A stretch of 64,000 bases of DNA from SpSt-333 sp040751955 (GTDB lineage: Bacteria > Bacteroidota > Ignavibacteria > UBA10030 > UBA8401), in assembly GCA_040751955.1 (NCBI GenBank), contig JBFMFY010000004.1:48467-112466 (forward strand), written 5' to 3'. The translations under genes were made by a program, and so were the position numbers. A model generated the notes under the pieces. That model was not told the origin of the DNA. It was given only the letters and a program-made list of their open reading frames with translations, and searched no databases. Positions within the stretch are counted from its first letter, which is position 1, and each line of letters opens with the position of its first letter. Below, piece after piece: positions 41,717 through 50,140 of this stretch.

Positions 41717-42850
41717 ATGTCCACACCGCAAATAAAAATACGCACCGGCAACCAGATGATCGCCGAAGGTGCATTGCACGCCGGCTGTCAATTCTTCGCC
41801 GGGTATCCCATCACTCCCGCATCGGGAATTTATAAATCGATGATCGAAGAACTCCCGAAACGGAACGGCGTCGCCATCAGTTCGCCGGACGAGATCTCCG
41901 CGCTCGCGTACTGCGTCGGCGCATCGGCGCGCGGCGTGAAAGCGATGACCGCAACCTCGGGTCCCGGTTGGTCGCTGATGATCGAAACGGTGCAGTACGC
42001 ATTGATGACCGAACTTCCCGTCGTCATCGCCATGGTGCAGCGGCTCGGACCGAGCACCGGCGGAGCGACGCAGGGAGCGCAGGGAGACATTTTCCTGACC
42101 GAGTACTGCTCCTCCGGCGCGTACACGATACCGATGTTCGCACCGAGCACCGCACAGGAATGTTTCGAAGTGACGACGCTTGCGATGTTCTGGGCGGAAG
42201 AACTGCGCACGCCGGTGATCGTCCTGTCGGATAAAGAGATCGGCATGACGTCGGAAGATGTCGATTTTGGAAATTTAAAATCGTTCCCTGTGAATCACCG
42301 CAAGCAGATCGAGAGCGTCAATGGGAACGGATATAAAACGTACGACTTCAAAAATCTTTCCGACGTCCCGTTATTTTCTCCGGTCGGCGGTAAACATAAA
42401 ACGACAGTGACCGGCTCCGCGCACGACAAATGCGGAACGCTGCAAAAGAATTCTTCTGAAACGATCGAGGTACTGCGCCACCTCCAAAGAAAAATAACTT
42501 CCCGCGCGCACGAGATGGCGTACATCAAAACGGACGACGACCCGAAAGCGGAAATCCTCCTGATCAGTTTCGGCATCACCGCACGCACAGCGCGCGAAGC
42601 GGTGAAACAGGCGCGCAAACAGGGTGTCAAGATCCGTCTGGTGAATGTCATTTCACTCTTTCCGATTCCCGAAACATTGCTGCAGAACGCGGCAACTGGA
42701 GTCCACACGGTGTTTGTTGCAGAAGAAAATCTTACGGGACAGTACCGCTCCGTTATTCAACATCTGTTTGAGAACAAACGGGTCGTTGGCATTAACGGGA
42801 TCGGGAAGATGATTACGCCGAACGACATACTGGAGTGTATTACCGTATAA
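41717..42850 (+). CDS. 2-oxoacid:ferredoxin oxidoreductase, alpha subunit
   Basis: The product is 377 aa. It is the pyrimidine-domain subunit of the thiamine-dependent oxidoreductase family (KorA-like, with possible 2-oxoglutarate activity). Motifs: GNQMIAEGALHAGCQFFAGYPITPAS near the start, ISSPDEISALAYCVGASARG with the cofactor Glu, AMTATSGPGWSLMIETVQYAL and MVQRLGPSTGGATQGAQGDI. The C-terminal part has ILLISFGITARTAREAV and the usual TENLTGQ-like EENLTGQYRSV. Longer starts at 41675 and 41702 read repeat sequence as protein, so 41717 is used although no clear ribosome site precedes it. The beta gene follows 293 bp later. Confidence 0.9.
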   Translation: MSTPQIKIRTGNQMIAEGALHAGCQFFAGYPITPASGIYKSMIEELPKRNGVAISSPDEISALAYCVGASARGVKAMTATSGPGWSLMIETVQYALMTELPVVIAMVQRLGPSTGGATQGAQGDIFLTEYCSSGAYTIPMFAPSTAQECFEVTTLAMFWAEELRTPVIVLSDKEIGMTSEDVDFGNLKSFPVNHRKQIESVNGNGYKTYDFKNLSDVPLFSPVGGKHKTTVTGSAHDKCGTLQKNSSETIEVLRHLQRKITSRAHEMAYIKTDDDPKAEILLISFGITARTAREAVKQARKQGVKIRLVNVISLFPIPETLLQNAATGVHTVFVAEENLTGQYRSVIQHLFENKRVVGINGIGKMITPNDILECITV

Positions 42851-42977
42851 TCTAAATACAAAGGTAGGACAGGCATTCCTGCCTGTTAAAAAAATAATTA
42901 ACCGACGACAGACCAGTACCAATTCTAAAAAGTTCTCATGTATTTTTTGAATCATACTTCGACGCGATGTCGCCAAA

Positions 42978-43065
42978 TAGTCATCCTGAGCAAGTGTCGA
43001 TGTAATGTATCGGCACGCGTCGAAGGATGATTTTTAGAAGGTGACATCTTGCTCAGTATGACTAA
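42978..43065. repeat. Palindromic repeat between the alpha and beta oxidoreductase genes
   Basis: GTCATCCTGAGCAAGTGTCG with GACACTTGCTC-like ends: CATCTTGCTCAGTATGAC closes it. An inner GATGTAATGTATCGGCACG lies between. It is related to the copy at 13192. A second small stem (ACAGGCA/TGCCTGT at 42869-42886) sits upstream. The 293-bp gap holds no gene. Confidence 0.7.
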
Positions 43066-43143
43066 TTTTTTTGAAAGTATTTATTTAAAACGGCACCAGA
43101 TTGTCTGTCCCACTGATAACAGGAATATTTCAAAGGCTTCACG

Positions 43144-44484
43144 ATGATGCAGGTTGAGACAAAAAAGACATTATTAAAAGAGAACGCGCACTTCCCGTTC
43201 TGCAAGGGATGCGGGCACCATCACTACGTTCATCATCTGGACAGAGCGCTTGCGTCGCTCGATCTCGATTCGTCCAACATCTGCATCGTCAGCGATATCG
43301 GCTGCATCGGCATTCTGGATTCGCTGTTTGTTTCGCCGCACACATTCCACACAACGCACGGACGCTCGACCGCGTTTGCCACCGGCATTGAACTCGCCGA
43401 CGGTATTCTGCAAGATTCAAAATTGAAATCCATTGTTGTCATCGGCGACGGCGGCGCAACAATCGGGCTGTTGCACATCGTGAATGCTGCATTAATGAAT
43501 GTGGATATCACTGTGCTTGTCGCTAACAATATGCTGTACGGGATGACCGGCGGGCAGAATTCCGGATTCTCTCCGCTTGAGTTCATCACACCGACAACGC
43601 CGGAAGGAAATATCGTTCCACCAATGGATATCTGCGCGGTTGCAAAAAGCTGCGGTGCGGAATTCGTTACGCGTGTTTCTGCAACGGACAAAAATCTCAC
43701 CAATGTCATCGCACGAGCAATCAGCCATCCCGGGTTCGCACTCGTCGAGATAGTCGAACTTTGCACCGAATTTGCAGTTACAAAGAACAAGATTGACGGC
43801 AAGACATTGCAACAGATGATCGGCACTGAACACACTCATCCCGCACTGTCAAAAGTGAACGCAGGAAGGAAAGAATTTTGTGAAGAGTACAAAACGAAGA
43901 TACTCTCGCGCCCCGACAAATCGAAGAATGATGCAATCAAGCAAAAATTCATCTCCTCTCTCCGCGGCACACAGCGGTGGGTGATTGCCGGAACGGCGGG
44001 GGAGAAAGTTCAATTGTCGTCATACTTGCTTATGCGGGCAGGAATTCTGTGCGGACTGCATGCGACACAGAAGAACGACAATCCCGTAACACAGGGATCA
44101 GGATTCTCGCTCTCGGAAGTAGTGTTGAGCAGCGACGAGATCTGCTATACCGGCATCGATGTGCCTGACGTCGTCATCCTCTCCTCCGCCGACGGATTGA
44201 AAGAAGTACGGTCGAACGGAACACTCGGACGCTGCGACGAATCCACCGTGATCATCGCTGATGAATCGCTCCCTGAATTCCAAACCCCGGCAACATTATT
44301 TCGGCTTCCGTTGCGAACACGATGCACACCGTTACGCGCAACCACGAGCGCTGTTGCCGCAATGATTGCGCGGGAACATGTCATTCCGCAAGAAGCAATG
44401 TTCGAATCGATACGGATGCACAGCGGTGATAAAGTGTCATTGTATCAGCAGGATGTTGAATTGTTATTATCACTCTTCACCTAA
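43144..44484 (+). CDS. 2-oxoacid:ferredoxin oxidoreductase, beta subunit fused to a gamma-like domain
   Basis: The product is 446 aa. The first 275 residues are a normal beta subunit: FCKGCGHHHYVHHL, DIGCIGILDS, the thiamine-diphosphate GDGGATIGLLHIVNAA and LVANNMLYGMTGGQNSGFSP. The remaining 170 residues are not part of a usual beta subunit. They run RWVIAGTAGEKVQLSSYLL, TQGSGFSLSEVVLSSDEICY, DVPDVVILSSADGL and PLRATTSAVAAMIA, the order of elements of a gamma subunit (CoA/acyl-handling) though its GxGGQG motif is altered to AGTAGEK. The fold is thus a beta-gamma fusion. It lies 293 bp from the alpha gene. Confidence 0.85.
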   Translation: MMQVETKKTLLKENAHFPFCKGCGHHHYVHHLDRALASLDLDSSNICIVSDIGCIGILDSLFVSPHTFHTTHGRSTAFATGIELADGILQDSKLKSIVVIGDGGATIGLLHIVNAALMNVDITVLVANNMLYGMTGGQNSGFSPLEFITPTTPEGNIVPPMDICAVAKSCGAEFVTRVSATDKNLTNVIARAISHPGFALVEIVELCTEFAVTKNKIDGKTLQQMIGTEHTHPALSKVNAGRKEFCEEYKTKILSRPDKSKNDAIKQKFISSLRGTQRWVIAGTAGEKVQLSSYLLMRAGILCGLHATQKNDNPVTQGSGFSLSEVVLSSDEICYTGIDVPDVVILSSADGLKEVRSNGTLGRCDESTVIIADESLPEFQTPATLFRLPLRTRCTPLRATTSAVAAMIAREHVIPQEAMFESIRMHSGDKVSLYQQDVELLLSLFT

Positions 44485-44495
44485 CTGAGGTGCAT

Positions 44496-44726
44496 ATGCG
44501 CACGCTCGAAGAATATTCCTCTATCACCATCATGATCGAAAAACTGATCGAACGCGAAAATGAGAACATCGCAATGTACGAGCGGACCATTCACGCGGTC
44601 GGCGATTGCCTCGTCAAGCCGTTATTGATTTCCATTGTGCAGGAAAAGCGAGAACACCGCAAACTGCTGGAGCGTGAGTTGAGTGAATTGAACGAACAGT
44701 TCACGCTTGACGAAGCGATCATCTAA
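44496..44726 (+). CDS. Small ferritin-like helical protein
   Basis: The product is 76 aa. CTGAGGTGCAT gives a usable ribosome site, and the ATG at 44496 is preferred to a GTG two codons earlier. The sequence is two long amphipathic helices rich in E, R and L (MIEKLIERENENIAMYERTI, ISIVQEKREHRKLLERELSE), with ExxxE and HRKLLE spacing like half of a ferritin-like metal site. Known bacterial proteins of this type are small rubrerythrin-like dimers. It sits 11 bp after the beta-gamma gene, so it may be made with the oxidoreductase. Confidence 0.6.
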   Translation: MRTLEEYSSITIMIEKLIERENENIAMYERTIHAVGDCLVKPLLISIVQEKREHRKLLERELSELNEQFTLDEAII

Positions 44727-44827
44727 CGACCTGCATCACACACAGACGAACCATCTCTCGGTTCTGTTGACGTTGATTCTGCGAGTTTGTATTTTATCTC
44801 CCAGATAAAATTCCCGGGGGATATTCC

Positions 44828-45223
44828 TTGAAGTGGTCTGTTATTTTTCTCCTCTCTCTCATTGGCATTCTCATGGGTGCAGCGTCACTGTTTGGATTAA
44901 CGCGGGGGATCGAACTGTATCTGTGGATCGTTATTGCATTGATAACTGCGGTTGTGGTGGCACGTTCTGTCAGCCGGAAGCTGTTTCTTCACGGACTTCT
45001 CGCCGGCACCGGCATGGGAATCGCAAACGGCATTGTGCAGGCAATATTTCTTCCAATCTATCTCTCGCACAATCCCGAGGCGGCGCAGCAGATCAACGGA
45101 ACATCATTCGGATTTTTGCCTGAAATATTCGTATTTCTCTTCAGTCCTGTTATCGGCATGATATATGGCGTTGTCGTCGGCGGATTGTGCGCGGCTGCGG
45201 GAAAATTTCATACGCCGAAATAA
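44828..45223 (+). CDS. Four-helix membrane protein of unknown function
   Basis: The product is 131 aa. The start is TTG at 44828, 6 bp after GGGGGATA, a strong ribosome site. Four hydrophobic helices (KWSVIFLLSLIGILMGAASL, YLWIVIALITAVVVARSV, GLLAGTGMGIANGIVQAIFL, EIFVFLFSPVIGMIYGVVVG) are present. The Gly-rich first and third helices suggest packing. It resembles DUF4199-like proteins in layout but I do not assign a family. Confidence 0.65.
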   Translation: MKWSVIFLLSLIGILMGAASLFGLTRGIELYLWIVIALITAVVVARSVSRKLFLHGLLAGTGMGIANGIVQAIFLPIYLSHNPEAAQQINGTSFGFLPEIFVFLFSPVIGMIYGVVVGGLCAAAGKFHTPK

Positions 45224-45247
45224 TATTCATCATTCTTCAGGAAGTTT

Positions 45248-45916
45248 ATGAAAACGGTTCGAATACTGTCAATTGCACTGTTCGTTTTTTACGGATGTGA
45301 TAACAACACCGGAGAGGCAATCACCGACGGCGCAGTGTACACCGAGTTAAATGTCCGTTTCGACAAGACGACGAACAAAACCACAGGCACGGCATGGTTC
45401 TGGCAGGAGAACAAGAACGGCAGATGGCTGATCTTCGATCCCGATGCTGCGTTGAAATTCCAGGATAATGCAATGGTGTACCGCTCCGGAGACCATTCTT
45501 ACTTTAAAGAATTGGACAACCTGCAGACACCGGCAGTCTTCTCGTTCACCGACATCAATAAGAAAACATTCACCAACTCCATCGAGGTGAAGCAGATCGA
45601 CTTTCGCACAACCGATGATCTTGATACCATCGATACCTCGCAACCGCTCACCCTTACATGGAACGGCACTCCGCTGGAGAACGGAGAAAGTGTCACGCTC
45701 AGAATCGACAATGTCAGCGTAACGGAGGATTCGACAGGAAAAATATCTGTGGTGTTTACTGCCGAAAAGTTCTCGTCGCTGTCAAACCTGAAAAATACCA
45801 CAGTCTCAATGGTCATCGAACGGACGAAGAACAGTTCTCTCCGGGATAATCTTGGTGGCGGAGGTTTCATCCGTGCTGAGTATGTGTCGCAGGCAAAGAG
45901 CGTATTCCTGAAATAA
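45248..45916 (+). CDS. Lipoprotein of unknown function
   Basis: The product is 222 aa. A lipobox VFYGC at residues 13-17 predicts a lipid-anchored Cys. The mature part is strand-rich (VYTELNVRFDKTTNKTTGTA, TVSMVIERTKNSSL) and soluble. It begins 24 bp after the membrane gene stop, with GGAAG before its ATG. Function not recognised. Confidence 0.65.
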   Translation: MKTVRILSIALFVFYGCDNNTGEAITDGAVYTELNVRFDKTTNKTTGTAWFWQENKNGRWLIFDPDAALKFQDNAMVYRSGDHSYFKELDNLQTPAVFSFTDINKKTFTNSIEVKQIDFRTTDDLDTIDTSQPLTLTWNGTPLENGESVTLRIDNVSVTEDSTGKISVVFTAEKFSSLSNLKNTTVSMVIERTKNSSLRDNLGGGGFIRAEYVSQAKSVFLK

Positions 45917-46010
45917 GTAACATCCACTTCTTACACATATTTCATCCTTGACCTTCCAGACTCATTTCTCTACTTTTCGGTAGGGGTGTTCTACCAGCCG
46001 CTTGTACCGA

Positions 46011-48059
46011 ATGAAAATCTTTGCCACCATATCCGTTTTCTGTATCCTTGTCTCCACACAACTCGCCGCCCAAATGGCAAGGATCGACAGTGTGAAAAGA
46101 TATCTTTCAACGCTGCGCGATAATGTCGCCATCTCCCGTACGCTTGCCGAACTGTCGGACGCCTATTCATACGTGAACGCAGAAAGCAGCATTGTGTACG
46201 GTAAACGGGCGCTGCAGCTTGCCGTCAGTATCAATGATCCGGTCGCCCGCATCGCTGCGCATCAATCATTGGGGCTGACATACCACACTCGCGCCAATAC
46301 CGATTTGATTTCATACCATTTGCTCGAAGCGCTCCGACTCAGCGACAGCATCGGCAGCAAACCTCTCAAGATCAAATCGCTGCGCTTGCTGGCGGCAAGC
46401 AAAGAACGGATCAACAACGAATTAACGATGCGGTACCTTCTGCAGGCGCTGCAGGTGAGTGAAGAGATCAAAGACAGAGGAGAGACGGCATCAATCCTGC
46501 ACCGGATCGGTTCGTTGTATTTCATTCAAGGGAAATACCAAGATGCTCTCTCTCATTATATCCGATCGAAGGAGGCATGGGACGCAATCTCGCCGACGAA
46601 CAGCGCCGGCATCAACAGCGAGATCGGCAATGTGTACTACCGCCTGAAAGATTACCGGAACGCGCTGACATATTATGAACGCGCACTCGAGATCAACAGG
46701 ATGCGGGGAGATATTCAGGGATTGGGATACAGCTACAACAACGTGGGGCTTGCACGCTTCAAACTCGGCGAAAAAAAGAGAGCATTGCAAGCTCTCGAGC
46801 AATCGCTCAAGTACCGTCTCGAAGTCGATTCGAAAGAAGGGATCTCCAACAGTTATGTGAATCTTGCAAATTACCACATGCAGGAAGGGGATCTTGAGAA
46901 GGCGCTCATGTACGCACAAAAGAATCTCGACTTCGTGCAAACATCGGGATTTGTTTTCCTTGTCGTTGAAGCGTACGATATCATCTCACAGGTGTACAGA
47001 GAGCGGAAAGAATTCGACCGTGCATATTTCCATCATCTCCGGTTCTCGGCGCTGAAAGACAGTGTTGAAAGCGCTCAGCAGATGAAGAATCTTTCCGAAC
47101 TGCAGGTGATGTACGAGACCGAACGGAAGGAAGCGGAGAATGCGTACCTCCGCGAGAACCAAGAAAAACAGGAAGCGATCATCCGCCAGCAAACGATCCT
47201 CACCATCTCCAGCATCGTTCTCTTTATCCTGATGACGGTTGCAGTGGTGGCGTTATTCCGTGCGATTAAAGTCCAAAAGAAAGCGAACGCGCTGCTGCAG
47301 GAGCAAAATACGATCATCGAAAAACAGCGGGCGCAGTTGGAAGAATCAAACGAGGTGAAGGACAAATTATTCTCTGTCCTCACGCACGACCTGCGCGGAC
47401 CGGTTACCTCGCTCAAAGCGTTCATCGCTCATGTTGACGATCCGATCCTGTCGGAAAAAGAGATGCGGGAATATTTTCAACTGACCGCCTCGACGATCGA
47501 CAACATTATGGCGCTGATCGAGAATGTGCTGCACTGGTCCAAGAGCCAGTGGAAAGGGATTGTCAGCCAGCCGACAACGATCAACCTGCACTTCATCGCA
47601 AAAGACCGCATCCGTCTGATGGAGCCGCAGGCACACCAAAAAAGCATTACGCTGCAAAACCTGATCCCCGCCAGCGCGCAAGCATTTGCAGATTACCAGA
47701 TGATCGATATCGTGATGCGCAACCTTCTTTCCAACGCGATCAAGTTCACCGGGCACGACGGTGTTGTCCGCCTCCGCACGGTGGAGCATGACGACAGCAT
47801 CGAAGTCTCAATAGAAGACACCGGCATTGGAATGAGCAAAGACCAATTGGAGCGAATCTTCGTTTCGGAAGGGATCTCAACTCCCGGCACCGCCAACGAG
47901 CGGGGGACGGGATTAGGATTGATCCTCTGCAAAGAGTTCGTGGAGAAAAGCGGAGGAGCCTTGAGGATAGAAAGCGAATTGGGGAAAGGGACGATTGTTA
48001 CATTTGCGCTGCCGAGAACAAATAAGGTGTTGAAGCAGGAAACAATGCTGGCGCAGTGA
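46011..48059 (+). CDS. TPR-sensor histidine kinase
   Basis: The product is 682 aa. A signal peptide (MKIFATISVFCILVSTQLAA) is followed by about 330 residues of tetratricopeptide repeats (for example RGETASILHRIGSLYFIQGKY, YYRLKDYRNALTYYERALEI). One membrane helix at about 395-415 (TISSIVLFILMTVAVVALFR) leads to a coiled coil, HisKA with FSVLTHDLRGPVTSLKAFI and the HATPase boxes NLLSNAIKFTGHDG, EDTGIGMSKD and GTGLGLILCKEF. It should sense a periplasmic ligand by the TPR part. No response regulator is adjacent. A TTG three codons upstream of the ATG is also possible. Confidence 0.92.
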   Translation: MKIFATISVFCILVSTQLAAQMARIDSVKRYLSTLRDNVAISRTLAELSDAYSYVNAESSIVYGKRALQLAVSINDPVARIAAHQSLGLTYHTRANTDLISYHLLEALRLSDSIGSKPLKIKSLRLLAASKERINNELTMRYLLQALQVSEEIKDRGETASILHRIGSLYFIQGKYQDALSHYIRSKEAWDAISPTNSAGINSEIGNVYYRLKDYRNALTYYERALEINRMRGDIQGLGYSYNNVGLARFKLGEKKRALQALEQSLKYRLEVDSKEGISNSYVNLANYHMQEGDLEKALMYAQKNLDFVQTSGFVFLVVEAYDIISQVYRERKEFDRAYFHHLRFSALKDSVESAQQMKNLSELQVMYETERKEAENAYLRENQEKQEAIIRQQTILTISSIVLFILMTVAVVALFRAIKVQKKANALLQEQNTIIEKQRAQLEESNEVKDKLFSVLTHDLRGPVTSLKAFIAHVDDPILSEKEMREYFQLTASTIDNIMALIENVLHWSKSQWKGIVSQPTTINLHFIAKDRIRLMEPQAHQKSITLQNLIPASAQAFADYQMIDIVMRNLLSNAIKFTGHDGVVRLRTVEHDDSIEVSIEDTGIGMSKDQLERIFVSEGISTPGTANERGTGLGLILCKEFVEKSGGALRIESELGKGTIVTFALPRTNKVLKQETMLAQ

Positions 48060-48067
48060 ATAATAAT

Positions 48068-48092
48068 GGAGCCTGCCTTGAAGGCGGGCTCC
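48068..48092. terminator. Strong hairpin between convergent genes
   Basis: GGAGCCTGCCTT and AAGGCGGGCTCC pair over 12 positions around GA. It lies 9 bp after the histidine kinase stop and 18 bp before the end of the T9SS fragment, so it can serve both directions. The T-run is weak. Confidence 0.6.
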
Positions 48093-48109
48093 AACTGGTT
48101 TCTTATCGA

Positions 48110-48450
48110 TTACTTCATCAGCATTATCTTGCCAGATTTTATTTCTCTTTCTCCCTCTTTTGCAATTTCCATCCGATACAAGTAAATGCCGCTTGAGAGA
48201 GAACTCCCGTCAAAATGGAAATCATTGTATCCTGCCTGCACCATTCCATCAATAATCGTCGCTACTTTTTGACCCAGCATGTTGTACACAGCCAATCTGA
48301 CATTCGTCGCTTGCGGAAGGCTTACGCGAAATGTCGTCGACGGGTTGAAGGGATTTGGAAATGCTGTTGCAGATAATTCTAAAGGAATTAATGGATTACA
48401 TGAAATCTCACCGGACTCCTTCTTCAAAGGTTCATCAACGATTGTAACTT
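48110..48450 (-). pseudogene. C-terminal T9SS sorting domain, cut off by the IS element
   Basis: The fragment reads TIVDEPLKKESGEI and then the T9SS type A tail: ATAFPNPFNPSTTFRVSL, VRLAVYNMLGQKVATIID, SGIYLYRMEIAKEG and ends SGKIMLMK with a TAA. The frame is opened by the insertion element at 48451, so it has no start. The likely N-terminal part is at 49678-49938 on the same strand. Confidence 0.85.
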
Positions 48451-48511
48451 GACCTGCCCCCCAAAAGATGATCCAATTTAATATATTGGGATTCATCAAG
48501 AAAGGGTAGAT

Positions 48512-48790
48512 ATGGGAAAACAGAAATTCACTGCAGAGCAGATCATTGCAAAACTCCATGAGGCAGACGTCCTTCAAAGCCAGGGGAAAACAGTGGCAGA
48601 GGCAGTCCGTCAGATAGGGATTAGCGACATGACGTATTATAAATGGCGGAAAGCGTATGGAGGTCTGCGTGTAGATCAAGCACAACGACTCAAAGAACTT
48701 GAACAAGAGAATCAACGGCTTCGGAAGGTTGTCGCCGATCAAACAATCGATATATCGATCCTGAAGGAAGCCGCCCGGGGAAACTTCTAA
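48512..48790 (+). CDS. IS3-family transposase OrfA
   Basis: The product is 92 aa. It has the helix-turn-helix GKTVAEAVRQIGISDMTYYKW and the leucine-zipper QRLKELEQENQRLRKVVADQ. The C-terminal ISILKEAARGNF is the standard end before the frameshift zone. It binds the IS ends and joins orfB by -1 frameshifting. Confidence 0.95.
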   Translation: MGKQKFTAEQIIAKLHEADVLQSQGKTVAEAVRQIGISDMTYYKWRKAYGGLRVDQAQRLKELEQENQRLRKVVADQTIDISILKEAARGNF

Positions 48791-48855
48791 GCCCGGCAAA
48801 GAAACGCCGGGCAGTCAGAGAGATCCAGGAAGAAACAGGACATTCAGAACGTCGG

Positions 48856-49632
48856 GTGTGCAAGGTGCTGGAGCAACCCAGATCAACACAGAGGCTTGAT
48901 CATATTGTTTCAGATCTTGATGCACAGATAACGAAGCGCATAGTGTCGCTTGCAACAGATTACGGACGCTATGGATACCGTAGAATCACAGCAATGCTGC
49001 GCAATGAAGGCTGGCGTGTGAACCACAAACGAGTTGAACGGATTTGGCGCTTAGAAGGCTTAAAAGTGCCACAGAAACAGCCAAAACGGCGACGCTTGTG
49101 GTTGAATGATGGTTCATGCATCCGGCTTCGTCCAACACAAAAGAATCACGTATGGAGTTACGACTTTGTTGCCGACAGGACCAGTGAAGGCAGAAAGATG
49201 CGAATGCTGAACATCATCGACGAATATACCAGGGAGTGTTTGTCGATCCGAATCGAACGCAAGATAACAGCGAATGATGTGATTGAAACACTGAAAGACT
49301 TATTCATAACTCGAGGCGTGCCGGAACACATCCGCTCGGATAACGGCCCGGAGTTTGTCGCCGATATTCTCAGGCAATGGCTTCAAGATCTTCAAGTGAA
49401 AACATTACTTATCGAACCCGGGAGTCCGTGGGAGAATGGTTACATCGAATCGTTTAATGGAAAACTCAGAGATGAGTTGCTCAATGGAGAGATCTTTGAT
49501 ACATTGACCGAAGCAAGGGTGGTTACGGAGAGATGGAGGAAGTTTTATAACACACAGAGGATACACAGTTCATTGGGCTACAAACCACCGGCACCGAAAT
49601 CATGTTATCAGCTTCGGCTTGCCAATGCCTGA
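48856..49632 (+). CDS. IS3-family transposase OrfB (DDE catalytic part)
   Basis: The product is 258 aa from the GTG, and its frame extends upstream in the -1 register from orfA to LLSPAKKRRAVREIQEETGH, so the real protein is OrfAB. The catalytic triad is Asp in WSYDFVADRT, Asp in IRSDNGPEFV and Glu in ENGYIESFNGKLRDELL. The region 1-70 holds HTH_21-like DYGRYGYRRITAMLRNEGWR. No frameshift or stop breaks the catalytic part, so the element may be active. Confidence 0.95.
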   Translation: MCKVLEQPRSTQRLDHIVSDLDAQITKRIVSLATDYGRYGYRRITAMLRNEGWRVNHKRVERIWRLEGLKVPQKQPKRRRLWLNDGSCIRLRPTQKNHVWSYDFVADRTSEGRKMRMLNIIDEYTRECLSIRIERKITANDVIETLKDLFITRGVPEHIRSDNGPEFVADILRQWLQDLQVKTLLIEPGSPWENGYIESFNGKLRDELLNGEIFDTLTEARVVTERWRKFYNTQRIHSSLGYKPPAPKSCYQLRLANA

Positions 49633-49677
49633 AGCGGTAAACCTAAACTAAGCATTGGCACATAATATGGGGGCAGG

Positions 49678-49938
49678 TCAGTTTGGGTTACCGTCCAATT
49701 CAATGTAATAGCCATCTTGATTAAGCCTAAGGTTGGTATTCATTCTTGCAACGCCGGTACCGTAAAGCCCAATAGAACCTCCCGGAACATCAATATATTT
49801 CCATTGATTATCTTCAAAGTATCTTGAAATGGAAGATCCTGATAGAGTGATACTTTTTACATATGGGTCTCGGGACCACGCTGAAGCGGCGATTAAGAAT
49901 GTTAATGCCGCACAAATAAACAAACGATGCTTTTTCAT
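49678..49938 (-). pseudogene. 5' part of a secreted gene ended by the IS element
   Basis: The fragment is 86 codons. It opens with a signal peptide (MKKHRLFICAALTFLIAASAWS), then DPYVKSITLSGSSISRYFED and GSIGLYGTGVARMNTNL. Its stop is made by the IS terminal TGA at 49678-49680. In the opposite fragment at 48110-48450 the same strand resumes with a T9SS tail, so a single secreted protein was probably split. The joined frames would be off by one base, and there is no target duplication, so some central coding sequence may also be lost. Confidence 0.75.
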
Positions 49939-50140
49939 AAGCTTATCCTTTGGTTAGTTTTTTGTTTCCCTGTTTATTAGATTGGTGTTGAAATGAACAA
50001 TGCCGGAGTTCCTGTCCAGCCACATAAGGGCAGGCTCCGGAAAAGGGCGCAAACCTTGCTATGTTCATTTCGTTATACCGGGGCAGCGGTACCAGCGCTG
50101 CCTCTGGTTTTTTTTATATTGCTTTCAATTCCTTTCGCTG
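49939..50140. other. Intergenic spacer with a hairpin, no gene
   Basis: The stretch contains CCGGAGTTCCTGTCCAGCC and GGGCAGGCTCCGG around 50004-50040, a hairpin-like palindrome which could be the terminator or an extragenic repeat. No gene is visible. Confidence 0.5.

Larger units (their letters stand above)
48451..49680. mobile_element. IS3-family insertion sequence, complete
   Basis: The element is 1230 bp with inverted ends: TGACCTGCCCCCC at 48451-48463 and GGGGGCAGGTCA at 49669-49680. It carries orfA and orfB in the -1 frameshift layout of the IS3 family. Flanking bases (AACT on the left and GTTT on the right) do not give a clear target-site duplication. The IS lies in a T9SS gene, and its right terminal TGA forms the new stop codon of the 5' gene fragment. 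Confidence 0.93.
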
